Assembly (NCBI GenBank): GCA_035048495.1
Contig: CM068553.1
Location: 1,619,259 to 1,683,258 of the forward strand
Source of the DNA: Euptelea pleiosperma
Taxonomy: Eukaryota; Streptophyta; Magnoliopsida; Ranunculales; Eupteleaceae
DNA length: 64,000 nt
Reading direction: 5' to 3'
Each line of letters opens with the position of its first letter. Position 1 is the first letter of the stretch. This document shows positions 35,982 through 47,293 of this stretch, piece after piece. The notes under the pieces are model-generated. The model was not told the origin of the DNA. It made no database searches and was given only the letters and a program-made list of their open reading frames with translations. The position numbers and the translations under genes are program-made.

Positions 35982-36386
35982 GAGTAAAACTTGTGTCACA
36001 AGATGTTGTGACGGAAGCCGGTCACAGCACTCAATATAGGACACGTGGCATACGATCAGATGGCGCTGACCGTATGGATGTTTGGCCAATCCCTCGGTGG
36101 ACCTACAAACCAAAAATCAACCTGATTAGTGATTACAACCTTTGGATTTTTGCACCCAAATAACGCTCAATAATGCTCAAATTTCTACCGTTAAAATCAA
36201 CCCATGAAAATAACTTCATTTGAATAGGTTAGAAATCACGAATCAGGCTGACTTTTTGTGTTCCAGTCCACCGAGTGACTGGTCAAACATCCATACGGTC
36301 ATTGTCCTCTAATAATATTCCACGTGGCTCGTATTGAGTGCTGTGACCGGCTTCCGTGACAACATCTTGTCACACAAGTTTTACTC
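35982..36386. mobile_element. GAGTAAAAC foldback MITE, GTCACAA subtype
   Basis: 405 bp, tips GAGTAAAACTTGTGTCACAA and GTTTTACTC. Subterminal stem GTCACAA-GATG-TTGTGAC followed by GGAAGCCGGTCACAGC. Flanks TCTCACTCC and TCTCACTTC match at 8 of 9. It ends about 415 bp upstream of the ACBP start codon, inside the likely promoter. Confidence 0.92.
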
Positions 36387-36800
36387 TCTCACTTCCTTTC
36401 TAGACCGACTACTATCAGGGTTGACTGTAAAATAGGTCAGGCCCGGCAGTTTAGGAATACGCGTCGTGCAGAGGGGAGGGTTGGAGGAACCCTTTGCAAC
36501 AACCTGCCCTACAGAAGGCGGACTCTACGATTTCTGCCACACCCACATGTGATTTCTCAGTATCCTGAGGTTTCTTACTCATTTCTTAGTTTTCCTAGGG
36601 TTTCTACTTCAAATTGGGTGATTTTTTAGTAAAATTTTAGAGATTTTGGTTGATTCGTCGAAGCATTTTAGGTTTTCTGGTGTAATCTATCCCAGAATTT
36701 GTTTACACATCTTCCATCCATGCTACTATTTGACACGGCCCTCTACTAATCTCGATATCATTTTTATCGTTCTCTGACCAATTCCATTCATCCGATCGCC

Positions 36801-39800
36801 ATGGGAGACTGGCAGGAGCTTACTCAGTCGATACTCATAGGACTCATTTTCTCATTTCTTGTTGCAAAACTCATATCCATTGTTGTCTCATTCAGACACG
36901 AGAACCTTAGGGTCGTGCGCGAGGAAGACTTACCCGTCGAGACAATTGAACCCGAACCAAAACCTTCATATGCTGAAAAGTTAACTGAGCCAGAGAGAAC
37001 TGGAGATGAGTCGAGTAACTCTAGTGACGATGACGAGAAGTCTAGGGCTAGTGATGGTGAGAAGCAGAACATACTGAGTGAGAGGCTTTTGGGAGAAGAC
37101 GATGATGACGACGAAGATTGGGAAGGGATCGAGAGTACGGAGCTAGACGAAACATTTAGTGCTGCTACTGCTTTTGTGGCGGCTGCTGCCGCCGATCGTT
37201 TGTCGCAGAATGTTTCTACCGATGTCCAATTGCAGCTCTATGCACTTTATAAGATCGCTACCGAGGGTCCTTGCAGCACTCCTCAACCTTCTGCTCTCAA
37301 GATGTCGGCTCGCGCAAAGTGGTATTTCTTTACTAACTGTTGTAATTTGTACTTGTTGAAGAAGCTGGAATTTAAGTCTCTTTAAAGAAAGTTTTTTTTT
37401 TGTTGCTAGAGATTTAGGATCTTAGACTAACATTTGAGGATGTCGTGCTATTTTATTGGTTCTCAAAAGTCAAAACTTTGATTGATGGGCATGCAACTTC
37501 GATTTTGACTGGGTTTTGGCTCTGGGTGGAACGGAAGTTGCGAGTGAAATTTCAAATTTTCGGTAAAATCTTGGAAAAAATTACGTAGGCTTAATGGCAA
37601 TATTGGAACAAAATCTTATCTCTTTCTCCCTCTACAGTCCCTAAGATAAGGAAATCTTAATTTATTCCTTAATTATTTAATTATTAGAAAAAAGTATTAA
37701 TTATCTCATTTTCTATTTAAATTGAATACTTACCCGAAATTTTAGAATTCTGTGTGTTTCGATTTCGGTAGAGGCCAAATTCCAAAACCGAAATTTTGGT
37801 CCACAATTTGTTTGTTTCGACGAAATTTAAAACCCATGAGGAAAAACATCAAATAGTTAGTTTACCCAAGATTTACGTGGTTTAGTACTATGTGTGGCTG
37901 CATCCATGGACAGTGATGCTTGGGGTTTCATGTCTTTCAGTCTCCACCTTGACAACAATTCACCCTCTACCCTTTCCATAGCTGTTTAGAGATAATTGCA
38001 GCTCATTATTCATATTTCTTTATGGAAAGGGTTTTAGGGTTTATTATTATTATTTTTCTTTAGTGTGGATATCAAAACCAGAGAAGAAAAGATGCTTTAA
38101 TTAGACATATGATCATTCAGACTATTAATTTGTTACGTCACTCAATATCTTATTTTCTTGGCAAATAAGTTATTGTTTCTCTGTTAGACAGCAAGACTTG
38201 TATGCCTGAGTGATAGAAAATTCATTGTTTGGTGACATGTGCAAGGAATGCATGGCAGAGATTGGGTGCCATGCCTCCAGAAGAAGCAATGCAGAAGTAT
38301 ATTATGATCATTACTGAGTTATATCCTTCTTGGGCAGCTGGTTCTACTGTTGTAAGTTTTTTACCTTTGAAGTTTATATACATGTGTTTTTTTGGTATTC
38401 TTATACTTTTGCATACTTCCTATGTGATTCTCTTCACTCATCCGTTCGCTGTTGCTTTAAAATACTGATGACTAGAAGAGAAAAGTTGGGGATAGTGATG
38501 CCACTAGTTCAGCTGCTAAAAGAACGATGGGACCGGTTTTCAGCACCTTTGTCTATGAGGAGGAGTCTGACAATGAATTGTAAGGTCCTTCAAAGCTCTT
38601 TCATCTACGAGCTTTACTGTTGATTGTTTAATCATTATACCGATGTCATTGAATCATTTTATTTCAAAGGTCAGCTTATGCACCTTCGTGTAGTTCTTCA
38701 GGACACTTTGTACTTTTATATTAGTTTGCAAAGATGAAAATAGATTTATCTGAGGTGAAATTTATGGGTGATAGTGCGCTCTGAGGATGAATATGGAGTC
38801 TCTCAACCTAGTTTCAGTATTAGGACGTCTTCTTTGTTTTCTTAGTCAATCTGTAATTTTGCTTTCTTTGTGTTTGTTTCCAGTCTTCTATGTAACAAGG
38901 ACACAACATTTCTAGGTTTTTTTTGCCGTGTATCACGTATCAACACAGGTATGCATGTCAAAACAGCCGAGATGCATATGGAGAATTGGAGATGTATGTA
39001 GTATATGTCTACAAAAATATGATTTTAAGGACATATGGGGAAAACAGTATCCAAATAGAGAGATCTACAAAAGCGATGGAGAAACAAGGGGGAAAACAAA
39101 GAATAGCACACCTTTGTCCTTATTCTTCTCACTCAAGAGAGAAGGAGAGAATGATTTTCCTCTCTTCATCCCGAAAAACTAGAAGGCTTCGGATTTGTTC
39201 CCCTTAAGAGATCTATTGGGTATGGAAATTCTATCTCCTTTCCATCGAATATTTTTTAAGTCAAGTAGGTCCATCTGTGATCTTATCTCTTCTAACATAC
39301 CTAAAAGTAACTTTGTCTTTTATTCTTTTGGGCAATGAGAGAGGGAGCGTAACTTAACTTTCATGGACCGGGACTGACTTTTAAATAAATATAATATATT
39401 TTTACATGTACAAATGTGTTTTTCATCTCGAGATTTTTGAAGTTGTTGTGTCAGGCACTTGTAAGTCTGTAACTATGTCAGACACCGACAAAAATGTCTG
39501 TGCCATCATTACATATGTGGTGTTTAGGGATTGCAATCCTTGACTTGTCCCAGCTAATCTACCATTTTATTTGGCCTAGATAGAGTTGGGTTTTTTTTTA
39601 TGTTCAGGTCTAGTTCGGGTTGACCCATCTCAACCCAAAGCCAAGTGGAGTTTGGGTTTGGGTTGAGAGGCTACCGCCAGTTTGAAATTGACCCAATTCG
39701 AACCTAGCCTGACCTGACCTAATAGTCCACAACTACACCGGATCAATGAAGAGAGCCAGAGCATGTGGATCCCACAAGATTAGCTTAAGATTTGTTCAAT

Positions 39801-42800
39801 TTTAATTTGGAATTTTCTTTTTAGGAAGTTAATTATGATTGTTTAACTTGGTTAAAAATTTATGTTAGTTTCTAAAATTTTACTAAGAAGTTTGCTTATT
39901 TTTATAAGTAGAATTTTAGGAGAATTAGGAAAGTTAGGATTTTGGAATTTTATAAATAGGATTGTGATCTTTGATTTGAGGAGATAATGAATGAAGAGAT
40001 TTTGGTCTATTTGGAGTGATGCCAAAATTTCTTGGTGAGATGCCTGGGAAGAAAGAGCGACTCTTCTCGAAGGAGCGATTTCTTCAAAACTCGATGGAGT
40101 GATTCCATTGACTCATCCAATCGCAGACGGGGTTCCCCTTGTCCTGCATCATATACCACCCAAATTCACTTCATTTTTCTGGGTTAGGGTTGGGGTTTCT
40201 GGCTTGCAAGTTGGGTTTGGGTTGACCCATCTCATCCTAGCTCAAGTTTAGGTCGTCGCAAGCATTGGGTTGAACTTAAACCAACTTGTCCTTGGCCATT
40301 GCTACTCCCAAGCTCCACCGACATTAGTAAAGTTGTTAATTAAATAGAACATAACATATAGTTATCTCTTCATTGTACTATTTTTTCATGGACTAATAGA
40401 ATTCATGGATTAGTGAATTTGGTAATCTTCACTTTACCCATGTACTTAAAGAAGGATTTTTCTTTTACATGCAAGGTTAGTTTAGTTATTGAACACAGAT
40501 TTGAGACTGGGAGTTCTCTCGAGAAAATCTCATCAGTCCTTTCCCGATATTTTCTTATCCGCTTTCTCTAAACTGCTATTAAATGACTAAGCTGCTCCTG
40601 TACTTCGGCTATTCTTTGTTTAATTGTGCAGTCAAAAGATGTCTGGTGATGATTACCAAATTCAATAACAGCATGAATCATAACAGTTCCCTCTCTATTA
40701 CTATTTTAAAGCCAAAACTTGGTGCCCACACAACGTTCACTTAGGCACCTATTGGTTGCCTATGAAGAAAAAAAACCACGTAGGCACTGAATATGTATAA
40801 TTCTGTAGGTCAGCTTCCTTTGTCTAGTAGTCCTGTAATTTAATTCGGTTATCAAACTGTTAATGTTACACGGGTATTTCTGTACTTTTACCTTTATTAC
40901 AACATTAGTATATATATATAATAATTGTAAGGGTCAACTAGTGTAAGTTCAAGACACTAGTTCAAATTCCTCCTCTCCCTTTATTCTTCTCCTTCCTCTT
41001 CCCATCTCAAAACCCTAATTTACTTTTCACAGACTATTAAAATTATGTTACAGGTTGTGTCAATTTACTTGACAGTAAGGATAGGATCCTTTGGTATTTT
41101 TTATTATTAATTTTTATTTTTCTTCTTTATTGGCAAATGAGTGATTGTGAATGATGCTAATATTTTCTTTTAATTATATTTTTTTTCCAGGAAGCTGGAC
41201 GCTATACATGCATCTGCAAGAGAAGGAGAGATAGATAACTTGCTTACATATATAGAGAGCGGTGTTTCGGTGAATATTAAAGGTTTGTCACTTCTTAACC
41301 GTCCTCATTATCAACTGTAAATGACATCTACCTTGTGATATTACATTCCCATGGCACTCCCGATTTCTTGTCTGTGGTTTGCTTCTTGATTTTGTATGAC
41401 AATATAGCTATTGATATTCTATAACATAAGGATATAAATTCACAGATCTTCAAGATGTCTGACATCTGTGGACATGGACATGTGCATACAGACACATGCA
41501 TGTCTTCTCATGTCCGTGTGCTTGTCAGAGCATATGCAGCTCTATTTAGTGCTGGACCTACCGTGACAGTTCTTATCCTTACCCATTGTAGCACCACTTA
41601 ATGCAGGAATGGCACTATTTAGACAGGATGGTTATTCACTCAAACACATATCTACCCAGAACAACACTTCATGAATAGTGAATACCATATTATGAAACAT
41701 TAAGAAATATGTATTGAGGTCCCTCATATATATTCTTTTCTTTATAATGTCGAACTAACCAACACGGTATCATGATAATGACTTAATTTATCTTTTCTTT
41801 ATTCCAGCTTTATTTTAAATATTACGATTGTAATCTGGATGCATTTTTGTCTATCTGTATGAATTTTAGGTTAAATATTATGATTGTAATCTGGATGTAT
41901 TACTTTTCACATATGTCAACTAATATTAGTAATAAGTCCTCTACTATGAATTAACTGGACCCGGATAGAATCATTTCGATCGAAGGGTGAGTGCCAATCA
42001 ATAAGTTGGAAAGAGCAGGCCTTCTCAGCCTCTGTCCATCAATCGTCTTGCTCTCCTCTCCTCAGTTACCAGTGTTCGTTCCTTCTATCTTGGGACTGCT
42101 AGCTTCGCTTTGTCTGTAATTGACATGTGTCCGTGAGTGTTTGTGTTATACGTGATAATCTGTGTGTACATTTGATAATATCAATAAATTGGTCACCACA
42201 CTGATCCTGGTGTTGCCACCCCTAGGATTAACCCTCAGGCCCGACCATGAACAAGCCTTGCCATATCAGGTGGTCATTAGATCATGGTCTTCCTTATTTA
42301 TCTCCCATACTGAACTCTCAAGGGAAAAAACACTTGGGAATTTGCTACATATATTCTCAAATAAACAACAAATAATATTTTCAAGAGTGATTGATTCCTG
42401 TTGCTCCCAAGTGGCTGAAAACTTCCACATAGCTATGATGCAGTTCCATTATAGCTGTCTAGTGTCAGCGCATATTGGTGGATGAATGATGTATGATTCA
42501 CAGAACATGGGAGAAATGGCTGAAAATACTGTGTCAATGTGTATGTGCATTTTCATTTCTCCCATAAATAGTTGTGGAGTTCTCGACATTCTTTAATTAT
42601 ACCCTTGCTTCTCTGTTCTCTTTGTTTAAGATTCAGAATATTCTCTATCCATCAAAGAAGCAGAAAATTAAAGTTCCTCCTCATGAAACATTTTATCTTC
42701 ATTCATGATGGTTTTGAAAATATTTTCCAGTTCCTAACACATTCTTTGCAATAACTGCAGATAGCGAGGGACAGACCCCATTGCATTGGGCTGTAGACCG

Positions 42801-43335
42801 TGGACACCTTAACATTGTGGAACTGCTTCTTAGTAAGAATGCTGATGTGAATGCTAAGGTAACACTAAACATCACTGTCTGCTTGCTGTAAAATTTCATT
42901 TCTGCTCTCATCTGCTGTTCCTGTTGTTGCCGCAATATAGAAGCAGTAGAGATGTTGCCAGAGAAATTGTCAAAAAACGCAATTGCTGTAGTTATCTACC
43001 ATTATTTTCTGCAAGTATCTTTATCGTCTTGAGTTCATTTTCATTTTCTGAAGCACCCACCCCTATGATCAGAGCTTGGGAAGCTTGTTTGACAGATATT
43101 ACTTATTGATGGATTCAAAGTATTTTTTTTCCCGTCTAATTATTACTTGTTTCACTAATGTTAGGATAATGAGGGCCAAACCCCACTGCATTATGCAGCT
43201 GTGTGTGACAGAGAAGCCATTGCTGAATTCCTTGTAAAGCAAAATGCTGACATAGATGTGAAGGACAATGACGGCAACTCCCCATGTGATCTCTGTGAAT
43301 CAAACTGGCCTTGGATGCACACATTATCGGTGTAA
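36801..43335 (+). CDS. Acyl-CoA-binding protein with ankyrin repeats, 6 exons
   Basis: Membrane-anchored class II plant ACBP (Arabidopsis ACBP1/ACBP2 type), which binds long-chain acyl-CoA and lipids at the ER or plasma membrane and contacts partner proteins through its ankyrin part. Exons: 36801-37321, 38246-38351, 38476-38579, 41191-41282, 42761-42858, 43165-43335; phases close to 363 residues. Order: N-terminal anchor SILIGLIFSFLVAKLISIVV (about 10-29), acidic linker with EDDDDDEDWE, acyl-CoA-binding domain about 113-205 (QLYALYKIATEGPCS, then ARAKWNAWQRLGAM, then EAMQKYIMIITELYPSW), then ankyrin repeats DSEGQTPLHWAVDRGHLNIV and DNEGQTPLHYAAVCDREAIA, ending CESNWPWMHTLSV. Key acyl-CoA-contact Tyr, Lys and Trp positions look present. 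Exon 3 has a tandem TAGAAG acceptor. The 2.6-kb intron 3 holds repeats and a possible solo LTR. Confidence 0.95.
38889..39515. repeat. GTGTC-rich repeat in ACBP intron 3
   Basis: Left end CTATGTAACAAGGACACAAC and right part TGTCAGACACCGACAAAAATG ending CATCATTACATATG, loosely inverted ends of the family seen at 25277. It contains short chance open frames. Confidence 0.45.
39759..40150 (+). mobile_element. Possible solo LTR in ACBP intron 3
   Basis: Starts TGTGGATCCCACAAG, contains a TATA-like TTTATAAATAGGATTGTG followed by a GA-rich transcribed-like stretch, and ends GTTCCCCTTGTCCTGCA. TG...CA ends and this layout fit a plant LTR. The five bases on either side do not match, and no second LTR is seen. 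Surrounding sequence carries GGGTTGACCCATCTCA repeats on both sides. Confidence 0.3.
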
Positions 43336-44997
43336 ACTGATTTACTAATGGTATCTCTTTTGTTTCCCTTCCCCGAGTGAAATGTTTTACAGAGTCCTGA
43401 TGGATGTATATAAACCTCTCTTTTGCCCTTTGCATCCACTCTATAGGTTCACTGTTCTTTCTTTACCCTCTCTTTTTTGATTATTGGTGTTTTTTCCCCC
43501 GTATCTATGTACCTGGAATGAAAGAGTAAAAAGAAGTTGAAGAAGCTTGAATTTTGAATGCGAAATCGCATGCATTTGCTTCATTTTTTGTTGTCATTGC
43601 AGGGGCACTCATGTTGATTAGATGGTTAAGATCAGGTCACCTAGTCTAAAGTAATGTCCCTCGAAGGCTACCTACTCTGATTACGGAGAGAGTATGCACT
43701 ATACACACGAGGTGTGGGCGGCACCCCTCTGAGGGACCATTTGGATGAAAGGTAGAGGTCAAGCCCCCCAGACCTACCCCGAAAAAAACCCTTGGTTCTG
43801 TGTTTGGATAAACTAGTTCCACGCTTGGTTAGCTGGATGTAACCCTAGATTTTGGATTTAACCAACCCTGTGGCAGCCTTTTATACAAACTAAAAGTCTA
43901 TAAATGTAGCAGCTATCCAGTTGGTGCATATGAGGGTAGATCTAGCAGACCAATCAAATGTGCAGCGCCTTTAAGGGGCAGTTGCCCAAAATGAGAAGGA
44001 AAACTCAATGGTCTATGTCAACTAGATTGTACTGGCATAGCTGCACTGGTTATGAAATGCAAGTGGGTCAAACCACTGAAGGGAGATATATACCAAAAAT
44101 TGACCCGTTGGATGATCACGACCTTTGATTATGACATTCTTTTAGCAGCAGTACCGTGGTAAGCCTCAGAAGGAAGTCCTCCATATGCCATATTGTCGGA
44201 TGGTCCTTGGGATTCACAACACATGAATCTCAAAGACCATTCTACAGTCTGGATCTTAGGGAAGACGTCCTTTTGAAGCTGAAGATTGTTAAAGAGGGGA
44301 TGAAGTAGATCGGCCCCATCCATGGAAGGTAAATAGCTTGTCTCCGGCGAGACAACCCGAAGACTGAATGGATCGGTCCCCTGCCTATCTCGAGTTGCTT
44401 GAACCAGGCTTTGGATATTGAAAAGTTATAATTGTATGGTATGCTGTTGTAGAATTTGCCTATAGGATGCCCTGCTGATCTTCATAGATACGCAATCGAA
44501 ACATGATTGTGGGGGCACGCATGGAGATGAGTCAGAGGATTGATTTTCAATCCTACCAAAAATCCGCTCATTCTAACTAACATCTATGATCCGTCCGTCT
44601 TCAAGCCTTGCAACAGACGAGGTGGCTTCCATGTTCGTGATGGGACCAAGTAAATTAGATCATTCCTTATAACCTATTACAAAAAGTGAAGAAATCAAGA
44701 AAAACCTAAGGGTTATAATTCAACAGTGGTGACCCAAGCCTAGAATGGCAGTGTCTCAAAGCTTTCCTCTCTAAGAAGCACTTAGGGGGCAAAACAACAA
44801 AATTTTGAAAATATTCTCAAAATCATGAAATCATAAATTTTTTATTATATCGTAATTTTTCATTTGTCTCGGCCAAACAAACTGAAAACATTATGAAATT
44901 TTAAACCATGACGTCAATGTCATTTGAAAAAAATTTACGCCTTCGAGGTCTGTGTCTTTAAGGTGCGTGCTTGGTGTTCTCTCGAGGCACTACAAAC
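43336..44997. other. Intergenic region after ACBP
   Basis: Holds the ACBP 3' UTR and then moderately GC-rich sequence without a readable gene. Short open frames near 44129-44323 (minus) resemble no family I know. A segment of G-rich and CC-rich bases at 43660-43800 has no visible structure. Confidence 0.4.
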
Positions 44998-45250
44998 CAA
45001 GGTTTAAAAGGGACCGTTATAACGGTCTGGGGGCATTACCGTTTTTTCCGTTATAACAAAAAAAAAAACTGGGAAAAACGGAGAAAAAGGGCGCTGAAAT
45101 TCAAATTTCAAAATTGGAAAACAACTGCCGTATTATTTTTTTCACAAAATTTTCCAGAAAATAACGGCCTTTATTTTCTGGGCGTTTTAACTGTACGTAA
45201 TGTAACAGGGTAGGTCCAAATCCGTTATAACGGCCGATTTTTAAACCTTG
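44998..45250. mobile_element. CCGTTATAACGG MITE (hAT-like), copy 3
   Basis: 253 bp from CAAGGTTTAAAAGGGACCG to CCGATTTTTAAACCTTG with an exact 8-bp target duplication CTACAAAC (44990-44997, 45251-45258). It lies just beyond the 3' end of the MADS-box gene. This is the cleanest copy of the family. Confidence 0.95.
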
Positions 45251-45324
45251 CTACAAACTATTAATAAAGAGGGGTTATGTTAAAGTCTTAATAAACCCTC
45301 TGTCAGCTTCCAAGGAGCAGAAAG

Positions 45325-45966
45325 TCAAAAATCAAAACCATAAGGAACAACAGACATATTAAACTGTGTTCTTTGATTAACAATGGGATCTACCACCCCT
45401 GCCAAGAACGACGACGGAGAACAACCTCCCATCATTAGCGCTTCAGCTCGGTTTGCCACCTTCTTCTTCAGCTCTTCCATGGACGCTTTCATTTGCTCGA
45501 GCTCATGCAACATGAGATCATCGATTGGTGCATCCCACCAAAACAGACCCCACTCAGCTTCCCTCAACTGCTTAAGTGTTTCTCCACGCTTCTTCTCCGC
45601 TTCTAATTGGCTAAGAACCTCCGTGTACTGTTGATGCTGCTCACCTGCATCGACCATTTGACGAGAGTTTATAAGTGGGAGTGGCTGACCAACGTCCCGT
45701 CGGGTTAGAAACCGGTCTACTACGGAGTCGACACACGGATGACCGAAGGAGAAGGGCTTCCCAGCCGGGGAGAATACAATTATGGCGATCTCGGCACCAC
45801 AAAGAATGCACAGCTCGCTTGCCTTCTTAAAGAGCCCAGCACGACGTTTCGAGAAGGTAACCTGTCGGTTTGCTAATTGCTCTATCTTCATGATTGGATC
45901 TTCCTGCGACCCATGCTTCGCTTTCTTTGTTGGATCTCCATTACTAGAAAGATTTAGGAAGAACAA
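45325..45966 (-). CDS. Type I (M-alpha) MADS-box protein, disturbed N-terminus
   Basis: Single-exon frame of 213 residues, as usual for type I genes of the AGL61/AGL62 kind, which act as DNA-binding regulators in female gametophyte and endosperm. Clear MADS core: LANRQVTFSKRRAGLFKKAS, ELCILCGAEIAIIVFSPAGK and FSFGHPCVDSVVDRFL. A coiled region follows (VLSQLEAEKKRGETLKQLRE, then LHELEQMKASMEELKKKV). The open frame begins MFFLNLSSNGDPTKKAKHGS, which is not a MADS N-arm. In the next frame, from ATG at 45941, the DNA reads MEIQQRKRSMGRRKIQ and then stops; this is the expected N-arm (GRRKIQ). One base appears lost near 45893-45896. The gene is therefore either a pseudogene, or it uses the upstream Met at 45966, or the internal Met of MKIEQLANRQ. 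Confidence 0.85.
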   Translation of the reverse strand: MFFLNLSSNGDPTKKAKHGSQEDPIMKIEQLANRQVTFSKRRAGLFKKASELCILCGAEIAIIVFSPAGKPFSFGHPCVDSVVDRFLTRRDVGQPLPLINSRQMVDAGEQHQQYTEVLSQLEAEKKRGETLKQLREAEWGLFWWDAPIDDLMLHELEQMKASMEELKKKVANRAEALMMGGCSPSSFLAGVVDPIVNQRTQFNMSVVPYGFDF

Positions 45967-46286
45967 GGAGTGAAAAATGAAAAAGAAGAAAATTTAATGG
46001 GTTAAAAGAGGTTCATGCCTTGATATATAATTCACTCAAGGTTGTATAAGATCCTTAGTTTCTATATTTATCTCAATTATGATAATTAAGATGTTAAGTT
46101 ACTATTTTGGGAAGATGAAAATCTTTAAGATCAAACCTTGTATGACATTTCTAAAACTTCTACTGTTATTTGCATGAACTAAAAATATAAATACTATCAA
46201 ATCCAATAAAAGATCTTGACTAATATATATATATTTGTCTATATTAACTATGAATCAAACCGATGATCAGAAATGAATTTAATGTA

Positions 46287-46500
46287 TGTCTTATGGCAGG
46301 TGGATCTCACTCTCGAGCAGACTCTGTGGAAGAAGCCGAGGCTCGAGCCATAAGATGGGGTCTTCAATTTCAATTTTCTGCGGCGGGATAGCTGATTGTG
46401 GAATGAGATGCCCTGGGTTTGATCCAAGCTTTAAAGGAAGGCTCATCTTTTGTTGGTCGGACAGCTGATGATATCGGCTGTGGCAGTGGATATCTTAATC
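46287..46500 (+). pseudogene. RNase H-like fragment of a LINE
   Basis: Plus-strand reading gives SHSRADSVEEAEARAIRWGL, then a stop, IVE, a stop, and DALGLIQALKEGSSF. This is the RNase H domain pattern (AEA.A...L followed by the VESDA..VIQ motif) of plant LINE or domesticated RNase H sequences. Two stops replace coding positions. It is a small relic with no continuation on either side. Confidence 0.7.
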
Positions 46501-46614
46501 TTTCTGTAACTCCTTTTCTTCTCTTTCCTTTGATTTTGTTTCCCAGACTTTTAATGGGTTGCACTTGTCACCATTAGGACAACATAAGGGCGGATCCCAC
46601 CGAATCTGCCCCTT

Positions 46615-46958
46615 TCAGTCCTTCTTTGATGATAGAGCATAGTATGAGCCACGTGTCATACTCTTAGAGATCATTAACCGTATGGATGTTTGGCCCATCC
46701 CTAGGTGGACCTAAGTACCAAATAACAGCTTGATTAGTAATTTCTAACCATTTGATAAGGACCCCGAATAATGCTCGAATCCCACGGTTAAAACTAAACC
46801 CATGAAATAGACTCCAAATTGAAAGGTTAGAAATCACTAATCAGGCTGATTTTCTGTCTGTAGATTCACCAAGGGATGGGGCAGAAATCGATACGGTCAG
46901 TGGTCTCTAAGAGTGTGCCACGTGGCTCATACTATGGTCCGTCATCAAAGATTTACTC
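46615..46958. mobile_element. GAGTAAAAC-family foldback MITE, short-tip copy
   Basis: Reverse-strand tip GAGTAAATCTTTGATGACGG, then CATAGTATGAGCCACGTGG; the left arm has CTTTGATGATAGAGCATAG and TGAGCCACGTGTCATAC. It belongs to the TGATGAC subtype, but the subterminal stem is missing. It lies about 340 bp upstream of the small gene starting at 47294. Confidence 0.8.
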
Positions 46959-47293
46959 CAGTCCCACGACTCCCACCACTCAACACCAAATTTTCTTCCC
47001 ACCTCCAATTTCGAACCTATATATATATATATATTCGACCGAAGAGTTCTCTGTAATTTGCTACCTTCCCTTTCTTCCTGGTGAGTGGTGAGTTTCAATT
47101 CCGTGTTTGAGATACAATCAGTGAATTATGCAAGTTTTTCCACTCTTTCGAGTAATTTATGCGTTCTCTAATTTAGACTTTTTCTGATTCTCTTTTTTTT
47201 TTTGTTTCTGTTTTTTTTTTTTGCAAACCCTAGTGTTGGGTTTTACTTCTCTTGCAGTTACAGGACTCAATTCTTATAAATTTAAATCTGAAG

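Larger units (their letters stand above)
32807..36800. other. Divergent spacer between ABCF3 and ACBP genes
   Basis: The first ~250 bp hold the ABCF3 5' UTR and promoter, the last ~400 bp those of the ACBP gene. Between them lie stacked foldback elements of three families and, at about 34280-34440, a GA-rich strand (GAGAGGG and AGAGAGAAAAAGG runs). No coding pattern is seen. Confidence 0.6.

Noticed and set aside
33600..36400. The many regularly repeated segments as a CRISPR-like array or satellite
   Set aside because: The units are unequal, occur in inverted orientation and have target duplications; they are separate transposon copies in a plant genome.
39759..40150. A definite solo LTR
   Set aside because: TG...CA ends and a TATA-like stretch are present but the flanking five bases do not match; kept only as a low-confidence feature.
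44129..44323. Minus-strand frame of 64 residues as a gene fragment
   Set aside because: No family is recognised, no splice partners fit, and its length is within chance.
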